Under the pieces are notes generated by a model, which saw only the letters and a program-made list of their open reading frames with translations, had not been told where the DNA came from and searched no databases. 64,000 nucleotides of DNA from positions 1 to 64,000 of the forward strand of contig JAFXXK010000004.1 of NCBI GenBank assembly GCA_017542305.1, written 5' to 3'. Below, in pieces: positions 26,597 through 35,305 of the stretch (its first letter is position 1; each line of letters opens with the position of its first letter). The translations under genes and the position numbers were made by a program. The DNA comes from a bacterium. GTDB lineage: Bacteria; Cyanobacteriota; Vampirovibrionia; Gastranaerophilales; Gastranaerophilaceae.

Positions 26597-27322
26597 TTAT
26601 TTCAGCGTAATTTCATTTAATTCCTGAATGGAAATAGCATCAATGCCTTCAATATTTTTGAAAACCTTATATGTTTCTTTTATCGGGTTGTTTGAGTTGA
26701 TATCAATTATGGCATTAATCTTTGTCAGGTTTTCATCATCTTTACTTAATTTCTTTGATATTTCACGGAGTTTCGGATATTTTTCAAGCACAAAATCATA
26801 AATTCCGTTAGAGTTTTCATTTGTGCAGGTAATTGAAATTTTGAGCTGGTTAAGATTTTTTGTACCTGCAGGTAAAATTCTTCTTTCAGCGAATCCGATA
26901 GCAACAAGAACTATCATAGCAAGTACGGTTGTAACTATTGCTGCTACATACATTCCTGCCCCGCAAGCCATTCCGATACTTGCTACTGCAAACAGTGTTG
27001 CGGCTGTGGTTAAGCCGAATACGTTTGCACCGTGTCTGAGTACCGTACCACCACCTATGAAACCTATACCTGTTACAACCTGTGCCGCTACCCTTGCTGT
27101 ATCTCTTGTTCCGTATTCAACTCCGCTTATGGCAACCATCGGAAAACCGTAAATAGAAATCAGAGTGAAAACACAAGCTCCCAAACATACAAGAATGTTA
27201 GTTCTTAAACCTGCGTATTTATTGGACATTTCTCTTTCGAGTCCTATTGCAGAACCTAAAAGAACTGCTGATATAAGTCTTAAACATATATTCCAGTCAA
27301 ATACATGTATTAATTGTTCCAT
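26597..27322 (-). CDS. MgtC/SapB-family membrane protein
   Basis: 241 residues. Four to five TM helices in the first ~140 residues contain the family signature: GSAIGLERE (~residue 24), AGLRTNILVCLGAC, then RVAAQVVTGIGFIGGGTVL and GLTTAATLFAVASIGMACG. The C-terminal ~90 residues form an ACT-like cytosolic domain. MgtC proteins act in Mg2+ limitation and modulate ATP synthase in pathogens; here the role is unproven. It follows the peptide ABC permease by 11 bases on the same strand, an unusual association. Confidence 0.92.
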   Translation of the reverse strand: MEQLIHVFDWNICLRLISAVLLGSAIGLEREMSNKYAGLRTNILVCLGACVFTLISIYGFPMVAISGVEYGTRDTARVAAQVVTGIGFIGGGTVLRHGANVFGLTTAATLFAVASIGMACGAGMYVAAIVTTVLAMIVLVAIGFAERRILPAGTKNLNQLKISITCTNENSNGIYDFVLEKYPKLREISKKLSKDDENLTKINAIIDINSNNPIKETYKVFKNIEGIDAISIQELNEITLK

Positions 27323-27333
27323 ATTTATCCCTC

Positions 27334-28398
27334 TTACTTCCTGCTTTTCGGATCAAGTACATCTCTAATTGTATCACCTATTACATTAAAGGCAAGCACG
27401 GCAACAAAAATTAAAAATCCCGGAGTAAGCAGCCACGGGCGGTAGATGATGTTCGTATATTCCTGTGCTTCTTTCAGCATATTACCCCAGCTTGCATCAG
27501 GCTGCTGAATACCCAAACCTAAAAAGCTAAGTCCTGATTCTGACAAGATATATGACGGAACGGATAATGTCATAGCTACTATCACAAAACTCGTTGTCTG
27601 GGGGAGAATATGTTTTACTATAATTCTTAATCTTGGTGCTCCGATAGACTGTGCTGCCTGTACATATTCCTGAGTTTTGACAGACAAAACCATACCTCTT
27701 ACAACTCTGGCAAACCCTGCCCAGCCGATAAGCGCAAGGATTACCACGATAAGCATAAACCTTTGTATACTTGTCATTCCGCTCGGAAGAATTGCGGCAA
27801 GAATTATCAAAAGATAAAAACTCGGTATAGACATAACGGCTTCGGCAAATCTCATCATCAGCATATCGACTATTCCGCCGAAATATCCTGAGATACCGCC
27901 GTATAGCAGTCCTATCGGGAACATTACAAACAGCGCCAAAAATCCTATTGTCATTGAAATTCTTCCGCCAAACAGAATACGAGAAAACACATCCCGTCCG
28001 TTAATATCTGTTCCCAAAAGATATAATCTTCCGTTATTGTCTGTGGTAATCAGGTGACGTTTCATCGGGATTAACCCCAAAAATTTATAAGGCTGACCTT
28101 TTGAAAAGAATTTTATGTAATGTTTTTGACTCCTGTCAAGGCGGTATGTTATCCTCAAATTTTCATTGTCAAACTCTCTTATATAGTTATAAGTATATGG
28201 TTTTGACAGATGTTTGTTTTCGTCAATTACAAATATTTTTGACGGCGGCACATAAGCCATTGTTCTGTCGGAAAAATCTTTTGTATATGGTGCAATAAAA
28301 TCTGCAAACAGCAGCGAAAAATAGATTATTCCCAAGACGATTAGGGCAATTCTTGCAAATTTATCTTTCCATAATTTTTGGATAACTTCTTTAAACAT
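27334..28398 (-). CDS. Oligopeptide-type ABC permease, OppC/DppC-like
   Basis: 354 residues. TM1 at ~17-35, then an unusually long ~90-residue periplasmic insert, then five TM helices. The permease signature GRDVFSRILFGGRISMTIG opens the core, and the EAA loop (YVQAAQSIGAPRLRIIVKHILPQ) contacts the ATPase. The C-terminal SFLGLGIQQPDASWGNML...PWLLTPG is typical of DppC/OppC. It overlaps the partner permease by 8 bases. No ATPase gene is in the cluster. Confidence 0.92.
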   Translation of the reverse strand: MFKEVIQKLWKDKFARIALIVLGIIYFSLLFADFIAPYTKDFSDRTMAYVPPSKIFVIDENKHLSKPYTYNYIREFDNENLRITYRLDRSQKHYIKFFSKGQPYKFLGLIPMKRHLITTDNNGRLYLLGTDINGRDVFSRILFGGRISMTIGFLALFVMFPIGLLYGGISGYFGGIVDMLMMRFAEAVMSIPSFYLLIILAAILPSGMTSIQRFMLIVVILALIGWAGFARVVRGMVLSVKTQEYVQAAQSIGAPRLRIIVKHILPQTTSFVIVAMTLSVPSYILSESGLSFLGLGIQQPDASWGNMLKEAQEYTNIIYRPWLLTPGFLIFVAVLAFNVIGDTIRDVLDPKSRK

Positions 28399-29365
28399 TA
28401 CCCCTCCTTATTCTCGGATCGGTAATAATCAAAAGAATATCCGCAATTAAATTACCCAGAATAAGCATTATTGCACCCATCATCAAGGATGCCATAACAA
28501 GATTTATGTCCGAACGCATAACAGCCTCTAATATGAGTCTGCCTAACCCCGGATATTGGAAAACGTATTCGGTCAGGGCTGCCCCGCTTAATAATCCCGC
28601 AAATTCAAATCCCAAAAGCGTAATCATAGGATTAATTGCGTTACGCAAGGCGTGTTTATAGATTACGTCAAATTCACTAAGCCCTTTTGCCCTTGCAAAT
28701 TTTATATAATCGCTGTCCAATACGTCAAGCAGATTTGCTCTCATCTGTCTTTGTAATCCTGCAAGCGATAGAGTAAAAAGAACGGTTACCGGCAGAATTA
28801 AATGATGCGTAATATCTAAAATTTGACCGCCCAAGCTTTTTTCCAAAAAGTCTGAACTTGTTAATCCGCCAACCGGAAACCATCCTGTTTTTACGGCAAA
28901 AATCAGCAGTAATACCGCAAAGAAGAATGACGGAATTGCCATTCCGATACTTGTCAATACGGTCATAAATCTGTCAAGCGGTGATTTCCAATGAAGTGCC
29001 GCAACTATACCCAGCGGTATCCCGACAATCCACGTTAAAAATATGACTATTATTGTTAAAAGTAATGTGTTCGGAATTCTTTCTTTTAGTTTTGTGCTGA
29101 CCTGTTCTCCGTTGGAAGTTACTCCCAAATCACCTTTTATAAAAGATTTTGCCCATTTTGCGTATTGTACAATAATAGGTTTATCCAGACCGAGCCTTTG
29201 GGTTTCTTTAGCCAGAGTTTCCTGTGAAACGGACGGGTTTAATCTCAATTCCGCAAGTGGATCGACAGGACTTAAACGTATGATAAAGAAGCTTATCATT
29301 GATACGATGATAAGGAGCGGTATCGCCTGTAATATTCTTTTTAGTATGTATTTTAATATTTGCAT
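28391..29365 (-). CDS. Oligopeptide-type ABC permease, OppB/DppB-like
   Basis: 324 residues, six TM helices. Seen: MLQY-like start ILKYILKRILQAIPLLIIVSMISFFI, the DPLAELR and GLDKPIIVQY segments of the B-type permease, and the EAA motif YIKFARAKGLSEFDVIYKHALRNAINPMI. It pairs with the OppC-like subunit downstream to form the pore. It starts one base after the binding protein's stop, so translation is coupled. The substrate is probably peptides, from the binding protein family. Confidence 0.92.
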   Translation of the reverse strand: MQILKYILKRILQAIPLLIIVSMISFFIIRLSPVDPLAELRLNPSVSQETLAKETQRLGLDKPIIVQYAKWAKSFIKGDLGVTSNGEQVSTKLKERIPNTLLLTIIVIFLTWIVGIPLGIVAALHWKSPLDRFMTVLTSIGMAIPSFFFAVLLLIFAVKTGWFPVGGLTSSDFLEKSLGGQILDITHHLILPVTVLFTLSLAGLQRQMRANLLDVLDSDYIKFARAKGLSEFDVIYKHALRNAINPMITLLGFEFAGLLSGAALTEYVFQYPGLGRLILEAVMRSDINLVMASLMMGAIMLILGNLIADILLIITDPRIRRGNV

Positions 29366-31210
29366 CTACTTTTTACTCTCAATATAAATTTCTTCGATGT
29401 TATGTATCAACCCTCCGAGCATAGTCGGATAGACATTTTTAAACTTATTCCTTAAAGCCTCTATAATAAGAGGAGAATAAATATAAATAAAAGGTTTTTC
29501 CTCATAAGCTATTTCCTGATATTTGTCATAATATTTTTTACGGGTTTCAAAATCGGTTGCAAGAGCTCCCGCATCATAGAGCTTGTCCATTTCTTTTTCC
29601 CACTCAAATCTGTCATCTTTGGTGTATCCTGCCGGTCTTTGGTTAAACATGTGTAATGTACCCTGCGACATCCAAACATTTTTGCCGCCGTTAGGTTCAA
29701 TAGGCGAACCTGTAAGACCCATTATAACCATATCCCAATCGTAGGTGTTTACGAGTTTGTTAACAAGAGTGTTAAATTCTATGGGCTTGAAATTCACTTT
29801 CATTCCCATATCTTCCAAATCCTGTTTAACCATAACCCCTATTGCCTCACGTTCTGTGTTGCCGGCATTTGTATAAAGGTCAAATTCAACGGGATTTCCG
29901 TATTTGTCAAACAATTTACCTTTTTTATCTTTATAAAATCCCGATTCTTTGAGTAATTGTTCAGCTTTATTCACATCTCTGTCATAGGGTTTTAAATCAG
30001 TATTTAAGTATATGGAATTTAAACTCTCTGCCGTAAAAAGAGGGGAGCCGAGTCCGTTTGCAATGTTGAAAACTATATTTTTTCTGTCTATTGAATAATC
30101 AATGGCTTTACGGAAGTTTTTATCGGCAAACCATCTTTGTTTAATCGGATTTACATAGAAATTACCTTTATCATCTTTACGGTTATTCAGATTCATTGTA
30201 ACAAACATCGTTCCGGTGCTTGGGCCGAGATTATAGACTGTAAAATCAGAATGTTTTTCCATTTCTTTAAATCGTGATACATTTGCACCCTGTAGGCTTA
30301 TATCATCAAGTTCACCACCCTCAAATTTTAATACCTGATTATTAACATCACCTACAATAAGATAAACAAGTTTATCAAGGTATGGGAGTTTTTTGCTCTC
30401 TTTGTTTATTACATAATAATTTGGATTTCTTTCATATACGACCCTTTGTGCAGGAACATATTCTTTTAAACGGAAAGCTCCCGATGTTACAAATTTTTCC
30501 GGCGGAGTGTTCGTTGAGAAAAATCCGTCAAAATATTCTTTCCCCTTTTTTACGGCAGGTTCAAAAACATGTTTTGGCGCAATAGGTGTTCCGAGATTTC
30601 TGATAAACGGTGCAAAAGGTTTCGGGGTTGTAAACTTAACCGTATAGTCGTCAATTTTTTTTACCGTAGGAAGTTCCCCGTCAATATACATAGAATCTCT
30701 TGTTGAAGTATTTCCGAACCCGTCAAAAATTATATTCTGCCATGTAAACACTACATCGTCTGCTGTAATAGGTTTTCCGTCAGACCATTTAATACCTTTT
30801 CTAAGATGTATAATATAGTCATTACCGTTTATTGAAAAATCTTTTGCCAATTTCGGTATCGGCTGTCCCGTTACGGGGTGCGTACCCAATAATCCGTCAT
30901 ACATAATATCGGACATAATTGACGAAGTATTGTCTTTTGAATTAAACGGGTTAAAAGTTTTCGGGCCTTCTCCGATAGTCGATTCTATCAAAGCGCCTCC
31001 AAAATTTCCGATGGGAGCTTGTGACTGAAGAAAATCAGTACCGTTTTCCGTAACGTTAATTTGAGCAGGATATTCTCCGAACTGAGATTCATTTTGTTGT
31101 ATTTGTTTGTGGGCGGTATTAACAATATCCGGATTATCTATGCGGATATATGCTTTACAGAGTAAAGCCAAAATAAAAATTATTAATACAACATAACCCG
31201 CTTTTTTCAT
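29366..31210 (-). CDS. ABC peptide-binding protein, SBP family 5
   Basis: 614 residues. An N-terminal hydrophobic stretch (residues 4-20) serves as signal or anchor; no lipobox Cys at a clear cleavage site. The SBP_bac_5 pattern is visible: TFNPFNSKDNTS, DGLLGTHPVTGQPIPKLAKDFS, IHLRKGIKWSDGKPITADDVVFTW, GAFRLKEYVPAQRVVYERNPNYY, FRKAIDYSIDRKNIV. It captures oligopeptides for the two permeases behind it. A TAAAAT -10 lies 6 nt upstream of the ATG and there is no Shine-Dalgarno. Confidence 0.93.
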   Translation of the reverse strand: MKKAGYVVLIIFILALLCKAYIRIDNPDIVNTAHKQIQQNESQFGEYPAQINVTENGTDFLQSQAPIGNFGGALIESTIGEGPKTFNPFNSKDNTSSIMSDIMYDGLLGTHPVTGQPIPKLAKDFSINGNDYIIHLRKGIKWSDGKPITADDVVFTWQNIIFDGFGNTSTRDSMYIDGELPTVKKIDDYTVKFTTPKPFAPFIRNLGTPIAPKHVFEPAVKKGKEYFDGFFSTNTPPEKFVTSGAFRLKEYVPAQRVVYERNPNYYVINKESKKLPYLDKLVYLIVGDVNNQVLKFEGGELDDISLQGANVSRFKEMEKHSDFTVYNLGPSTGTMFVTMNLNNRKDDKGNFYVNPIKQRWFADKNFRKAIDYSIDRKNIVFNIANGLGSPLFTAESLNSIYLNTDLKPYDRDVNKAEQLLKESGFYKDKKGKLFDKYGNPVEFDLYTNAGNTEREAIGVMVKQDLEDMGMKVNFKPIEFNTLVNKLVNTYDWDMVIMGLTGSPIEPNGGKNVWMSQGTLHMFNQRPAGYTKDDRFEWEKEMDKLYDAGALATDFETRKKYYDKYQEIAYEEKPFIYIYSPLIIEALRNKFKNVYPTMLGGLIHNIEEIYIESKK

Positions 31211-31216
31211 ACAGGT

Positions 31217-31222
31217 ATTTTA
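31217..31222 (-). promoter_or_regulatory. -10 hexamer of peptide ABC operon, leaderless
   Basis: TAAAAT on the minus strand ends exactly 6 nt before the ATG. The -35 match is weak (TTCACA at 15 nt). Confidence 0.4.
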
Positions 31223-31275
31223 GCATAAATAATGTTTTGTGAATAGGACAGTCGGGGAATTATGTTTTACGTTCC

Positions 31276-31929
31276 CTAACTTTCCATAATTTTAACGCCC
31301 GAACTTGTACCCAGACTGTATGCGCCTGCTTCAATCATTTTTATTGCAGCTTCCCTGTCACGTATTCCGCCTGAAGCTTTAACTTTTAATCCGTGCGGAT
31401 TTACTGTATCAAACATCAGTTTTACATCTTCGGCTTTTGCTCCGACTCCGTTTTTCACAAATCCTGTTGAGGTCTTTACAAAATTTGCACCTGCTTCAAT
31501 GGCTAATTCGCATGCTTTTTTAATTTCTTCTTTTGTCAATAAATCTGTTTCGATAATAACTTTTAATGTAGTTTCGCCACAGGCGATTTTTACTGCTTTA
31601 ATATCTTCTCTTACAAAATCCCAATTCTTATCTTTAATTCCCGTAACGTTAATTACCATATCAATTTCGTCTGCACCGTCGGCTTTTGCCACCGAAGCTT
31701 CAAACGCTTTTACTTCTGTTTTGTTTGCTCCTAAGGGAAAACCTATTACGGTAACAACTTTTACATCAGTATCTTTTAGTGCTTCTTTTGCGGATTTAAC
31801 GTAACATGGATTTACGCAAACCCCTCTGAAATTATACTGTTTTGCTTCGTTGTAAATTTTATTCAATTCTTCTGTTGTTGCATCTTGTTTAAGTAAAGTA
31901 TGTTCAACGTATTTATTCAGGTTTTCCAT
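31276..31929 (-). CDS. deoC: Deoxyribose-phosphate aldolase
   Basis: 217 residues. It splits 2-deoxyribose-5-phosphate into glyceraldehyde-3-phosphate and acetaldehyde in nucleoside breakdown. Seen: EHTLLK near the start, GVCVNPCYV, VIGFPLGAN, EIDMVINV, the Schiff-base lysine K152 in FVKTSTGF and the second lysine K184 in VKASGGIR. AAGGAG lies before the ATG. It follows metF on the same strand with ~10 bases between them, so the two are probably co-transcribed despite unrelated pathways. Confidence 0.96.
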   Translation of the reverse strand: MENLNKYVEHTLLKQDATTEELNKIYNEAKQYNFRGVCVNPCYVKSAKEALKDTDVKVVTVIGFPLGANKTEVKAFEASVAKADGADEIDMVINVTGIKDKNWDFVREDIKAVKIACGETTLKVIIETDLLTKEEIKKACELAIEAGANFVKTSTGFVKNGVGAKAEDVKLMFDTVNPHGLKVKASGGIRDREAAIKMIEAGAYSLGTSSGVKIMES

Positions 31930-31938
31930 ATTTTCTCC

Positions 31939-32787
31939 TTATAATATATTTTCTAAAATTATTTTTGTAGATTTTGATTTGTTTAATGTGAAAAAGTGTA
32001 ATCCTGAAACTTCAGACTGAATAAGTTTTTCACATTGTTCACTGACGTATTCAATACCCATTTTTTGCATATCGGAATTATTATCCTGATATTTTTCTAT
32101 CATATTCAATAATCTGTTTGGAATTGTTATTCTTGCCAATGCAGTCATTTTATCTATCTGTTTTTTGCTTAATATCGGCATAATTCCGGGTATTACAGGG
32201 ATATTTATTCCCTGCTTTTCTACCAGCTCGCAATATCTGAAAAATTTGTCATTATAAAAAAACAGTTGGGTAAAAATGGCGTCAGCTCCCGCATCAACCT
32301 TTTTCTTCAGATTTTTAATATCTTCTTCAATTGTTTCAGTTTCGATATGACCCTCTGGATATCCCGCAACGCCAACAGATAATTCGCTTTTTGATTTTAA
32401 GAATTCGACGAGCTCGTTTGCGTATCTGAAATCTTTGCTGCATAAGCTCTTATCTTCAGGGATATCCCCTCTCAGAGCAAGGATTTTATCTATATTCAAA
32501 TCTTTTAATTTTTCGATATGAGATTTTACAAACTCTTTTGTACTGCAAACGCAGGTAAAATGCGGAGTGACATCAAGTCCTATGTTTTTAATTTCTTTTA
32601 CAAGTTCTGTAGATTTGTTTTCGTTTCCGCCCGCACCCCACGTCAGTGATACAAATGACGGATTAAATTTTTTCAATATTTCCAGCTCATCAAAAAGGTT
32701 TTGAGTTTTTTCTTCATCCTTTGGCGGAAATACCTCAAAAGATATTTTCACATTGCCTGTGTTTTTGTATATCTCTCTTAATTTCAT
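31939..32787 (-). CDS. metF: Methylenetetrahydrofolate reductase
   Basis: 282 residues from the ATG chosen here. It reduces 5,10-methylene-THF to 5-methyl-THF with FAD. Seen: KISFEVFPPKDEE (active-site Glu), FVSLTWGAGGN, FTCVCSTKEF, ILALRGDIPED, GVAGYPEGH (FAD site) and AIFTQLFFYN, VIPGIMPI. An upstream in-frame start would add 17 residues that overlap the previous gene. The choice is supported by TATAAT (32794-32799) exactly 6 nt before this ATG, which suggests a leaderless mRNA. Confidence 0.95.
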   Translation of the reverse strand: MKLREIYKNTGNVKISFEVFPPKDEEKTQNLFDELEILKKFNPSFVSLTWGAGGNENKSTELVKEIKNIGLDVTPHFTCVCSTKEFVKSHIEKLKDLNIDKILALRGDIPEDKSLCSKDFRYANELVEFLKSKSELSVGVAGYPEGHIETETIEEDIKNLKKKVDAGADAIFTQLFFYNDKFFRYCELVEKQGINIPVIPGIMPILSKKQIDKMTALARITIPNRLLNMIEKYQDNNSDMQKMGIEYVSEQCEKLIQSEVSGLHFFTLNKSKSTKIILENIL

Positions 32788-32793
32788 AGCGCT

Positions 32794-32799
32794 ATTATA
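32794..32799 (-). promoter_or_regulatory. -10 hexamer of metF, leaderless
   Basis: Perfect TATAAT on the minus strand with 6 nt (AGCGCT) before the ATG; TTCAGA lies 17 nt further upstream as a possible -35. No Shine-Dalgarno precedes metF. Confidence 0.55.
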
Positions 32800-32810
32800 A
32801 CACAAGAAAA

Positions 32811-33182
32811 CTATTCTCTGAAAGTCAAAAATCGCCAAAATCTTATCAAATTTGATTTAAAATCATTCGGCATAGGAATATCAGCTTTTTTGTAATATTT
32901 TTCGTAATTTCTGATAATATTGTCAGGCAGCGGCTCCCCTGTTTCAAGTGTCTGAAAAATCAGAGTAAGATAATCGTCCTGCTCCTCTTTATACATAATA
33001 TCGTGGTTGCGAAAATCCTCGTCTGCCTCATAATGTACAAGCGCATGAAAAGCTGCATCTATACTCTTATCCCCCGTATTTGACGGGAATAAGGGCAGTG
33101 CTTTTTGCACAGTCAATTCACCTACCAAAACTTTTCTGATAAGTTCGGATACAACTATACGAGCCTCTTTTGTGTCGACCAT
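32811..33182 (-). CDS. Hypothetical protein coupled to BlaI-type repressor
   Basis: 123 residues, soluble and helical, with no recognised motif. Residues ~35-70 are acidic and rich in His and Asp (HALVHYEADEDFRNHD). Its ATG lies directly after the stop of the BlaI-type gene, without its own ribosome-binding site, so the two are translationally coupled. A role with the repressor, for example as co-regulator or target, is inferred only from that coupling. Confidence 0.7.
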   Translation of the reverse strand: MVDTKEARIVVSELIRKVLVGELTVQKALPLFPSNTGDKSIDAAFHALVHYEADEDFRNHDIMYKEEQDDYLTLIFQTLETGEPLPDNIIRNYEKYYKKADIPMPNDFKSNLIRFWRFLTFRE

Positions 33183-33183
33183 A

Positions 33184-33522
33184 CTACTTAACTAAATCAA
33201 ACTGGTGTTCCATAAATCTGATCATGTCGGCGTAATCACCGGCAAAGAACTGTGAACTGATTTCTTCAATACTTTCACGAGCCATTTCGTCTTTGTTCAT
33301 AGCAGCACTGTAAAAGAATTTTTTGCCAACCTTATAACGAACCAAAACACTCTTTGCAGTCAAACGATCCATAACAGTTTTTATGGTGGTGTATGCCCTT
33401 TCAACACCCTGAGATGATAAGTCGTCAACAACATCTTGTATTGAGATATCTCTGCCTTCACTACCTGAAGTAAGACTCCAAACAGAGTTCAAAATGTCGA
33501 TTTCTAACTTACCGCATGCCAT
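33184..33522 (-). CDS. BlaI/MecI/CopY-family transcriptional repressor
   Basis: 112 residues. A winged helix covers residues ~5-80: KLEIDILNSVWSL, VVDDLSSQGVERAYTTIKTVMDRLTAKSVLVRYKVGKKFFYSA. This is the BlaI pattern (ExxIMxxLW ... aYTTV.T.l.RL..KG.l...k.gr.f.Y.a). The usual BlaR/MecR sensor protease is not next to it. The C-terminal ~30 residues carry the dimer helix. It is likely the regulator of its own two-gene operon. Confidence 0.88.
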   Translation of the reverse strand: MACGKLEIDILNSVWSLTSGSEGRDISIQDVVDDLSSQGVERAYTTIKTVMDRLTAKSVLVRYKVGKKFFYSAAMNKDEMARESIEEISSQFFAGDYADMIRFMEHQFDLVK

Positions 33523-33640
33523 ATTCTTTTCCTACTTTCTTTAAGTTAACCTTTACTAACTACTAACATTGTAACACAAAAAATTTTTCTTTGCAATACC
33601 TTTGTAAATATAAGTAAATACATACTGATTATCGGACGTA

Positions 33641-34804
33641 TTAATCTATGTCTTCAAGTACGTCAGGTTGTTTTTTGAAGTTTTGTTTTCTTGTTCTTAT
33701 TTTGTCATTTTTCTTTTTGGTTTTATCGGAGACCTTTTTGTATGCATTATCTATAGAGATTTTTGTTATTGCTTTCTTGTTTCTTCTGTCATAAAAAGTC
33801 AGCCAGAATTTTCTGTTAAGATTATCAACTGCAAATGAAATGTTTCCGAGATATTTTTCTCCCGGTGCAATTTGTCTGAACATCAATTTTGTATCACCGA
33901 ATATTGACGGACGAAATACTGCATTGTAATCGTTTACCAAAGCGGAATCAAGACCCGATATAGTTCTGTCGGACATATTTGAAATAAGAACGGTCAAAGT
34001 TATGGTGTTTGTTTCGCCGAAAGGATCTTCTTCATGTCTTATGTTAGTAATTTTTATATCAAGTCCCGGATAGAGCATTTCATGCTGCATTAATGCACTG
34101 TCCTTGTATACAGGAAGGGTAACTTTTGTGTTAATCTTTACTTTAATCTCATCCCCCGGTGCAATCAGAACTTCGCTCCCTTTTCTTTTTAACGACATGC
34201 CTAATCCTATAACTCCGCCTAATGCGGCGCCGCCTGCAATTGTATAACCTTGAGATGCAATAGCTGCCTCAAGTCCCAGCCAGTTTAATGCCAAAAATCC
34301 TCCGACAGCACCGCCTGCTACCGTATATCCCACATCCTGAGCAACAATTTTAGCGGTAGATGCTACCGGGTGTAATTTTGTTGACATTTTACCCTCGATT
34401 GGAATTTCTCGTCCGTCAGGGGTGATAATATAGTCAAAATCCAAAGAAATTGTTGCGGTGCGTCCCAAGCTTTTTGCTCCGGTTGTTTCGGAAATTTTCC
34501 CGTGAGCAAATGAGCCTTTCGGGATTAGTACTCCGCTGTCGCCTTTTACGTCATTGACAACTTCTGCAAAAAACTCATCACCTTCAATATTTATACTTGA
34601 ATCAAGTACCTGAGATACAGTCATGTGTATAATGTCAGAGCGGTCTATGCTCTCAACTTTTCCGGTAAAAAGTTCATCTTCCAAATCTTTTCTTATCTGG
34701 TCGCTCGTCTGTACTCCGCCATGTAAAACAGGATCTGCCAATGCAATAGTATTTGTCAATGCAAATGCCGCTATTATAAATAATGATACTAATTTCTTCT
34801 TCAT
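33641..34804 (-). CDS. Exported protein with glycine-zipper segment
   Basis: 387 residues. Signal peptide MKKKLVSLF...ALADP (cleavage near residue 23). Residues ~45-145 are beta-rich (VSQVLDSSINIEGDEFFAEV, GVLIPKGSFAHGKI). Residues ~165-205 hold Gly/Ala-rich membrane-like segments (VAGGAVGGFLALNWLG, IAGGAALGGVIGLGMSL), a glycine-zipper pattern. Residues ~205-350 hold a second beta domain and the tail is Lys-rich. TATAAT lies 7 nt before the ATG. Family unknown; an envelope-associated role is likely. Confidence 0.7.
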   Translation of the reverse strand: MKKKLVSLFIIAAFALTNTIALADPVLHGGVQTSDQIRKDLEDELFTGKVESIDRSDIIHMTVSQVLDSSINIEGDEFFAEVVNDVKGDSGVLIPKGSFAHGKISETTGAKSLGRTATISLDFDYIITPDGREIPIEGKMSTKLHPVASTAKIVAQDVGYTVAGGAVGGFLALNWLGLEAAIASQGYTIAGGAALGGVIGLGMSLKRKGSEVLIAPGDEIKVKINTKVTLPVYKDSALMQHEMLYPGLDIKITNIRHEEDPFGETNTITLTVLISNMSDRTISGLDSALVNDYNAVFRPSIFGDTKLMFRQIAPGEKYLGNISFAVDNLNRKFWLTFYDRRNKKAITKISIDNAYKKVSDKTKKKNDKIRTRKQNFKKQPDVLEDID

Positions 34805-34864
34805 ACCCTACATTATAGATTTATTAATAAAATTTTTCCATTTTTTTACATTAGAAAAAATTTG

Positions 34865-35170
34865 TTATTTTTCGCTCTCAACTTTTTCAATATATTCGAT
34901 AATATCTAATGCAAGCTGGTGCCTAAGTTCTTCCGGCGCTCTTTTTATGTATTCCATAGCGTGTGAAACTTTGACATTTTTATCATACCAACGTCTTAAA
35001 ATGTAATCGTACTGTTCATCAAGCGACATTTGAAAATCAATATCCTTTAACTTATCAAGAACATATTCAGCACAGATAGTCTGGAGTTCTTCATCTGCTT
35101 TTTCCCACATTTCAACTGCTCTGCTTAAAACGGGATTTACATCATACCAACGTTGTTTTTTTATGTCCAT
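34865..35170 (-). CDS. Small helical protein with internal duplication
   Basis: 101 residues formed by two copies of a ~35-residue unit: R7-WYDVNPVLSRAVEMWEKADEE... and R60-WYDKNVKVSHAMEYIKRAPEE.... The shared core is RWYDxNxxxSxAxExxxxAxEEL, each with two helices. AAGGAGAG precedes the ATG. The family is not recognised. It is divergent from the histidine kinase gene. Confidence 0.7.
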   Translation of the reverse strand: MDIKKQRWYDVNPVLSRAVEMWEKADEELQTICAEYVLDKLKDIDFQMSLDEQYDYILRRWYDKNVKVSHAMEYIKRAPEELRHQLALDIIEYIEKVESEK

Positions 35171-35271
35171 AAGATACTCTCTCCTTTGGGTAATATTATA
35201 CCGAGATTGTTCCCATAAATCAAGTTTTTGATATTTTTGAGGATTATGACCTGCAAAATTATGTAAATTTT

Positions 35272-35299
35272 TTGCCTAAATTAAAATTTTTGATACGAT
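35272..35299 (+). promoter_or_regulatory. Promoter of orphan histidine kinase, leaderless
   Basis: TTGCCT (35272-35277), a 16-nt spacer, TACGAT (35294-35299), then 6 nt to the ATG. No Shine-Dalgarno. Confidence 0.4.
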
Positions 35300-35305
35300 G
35301 ATAAT

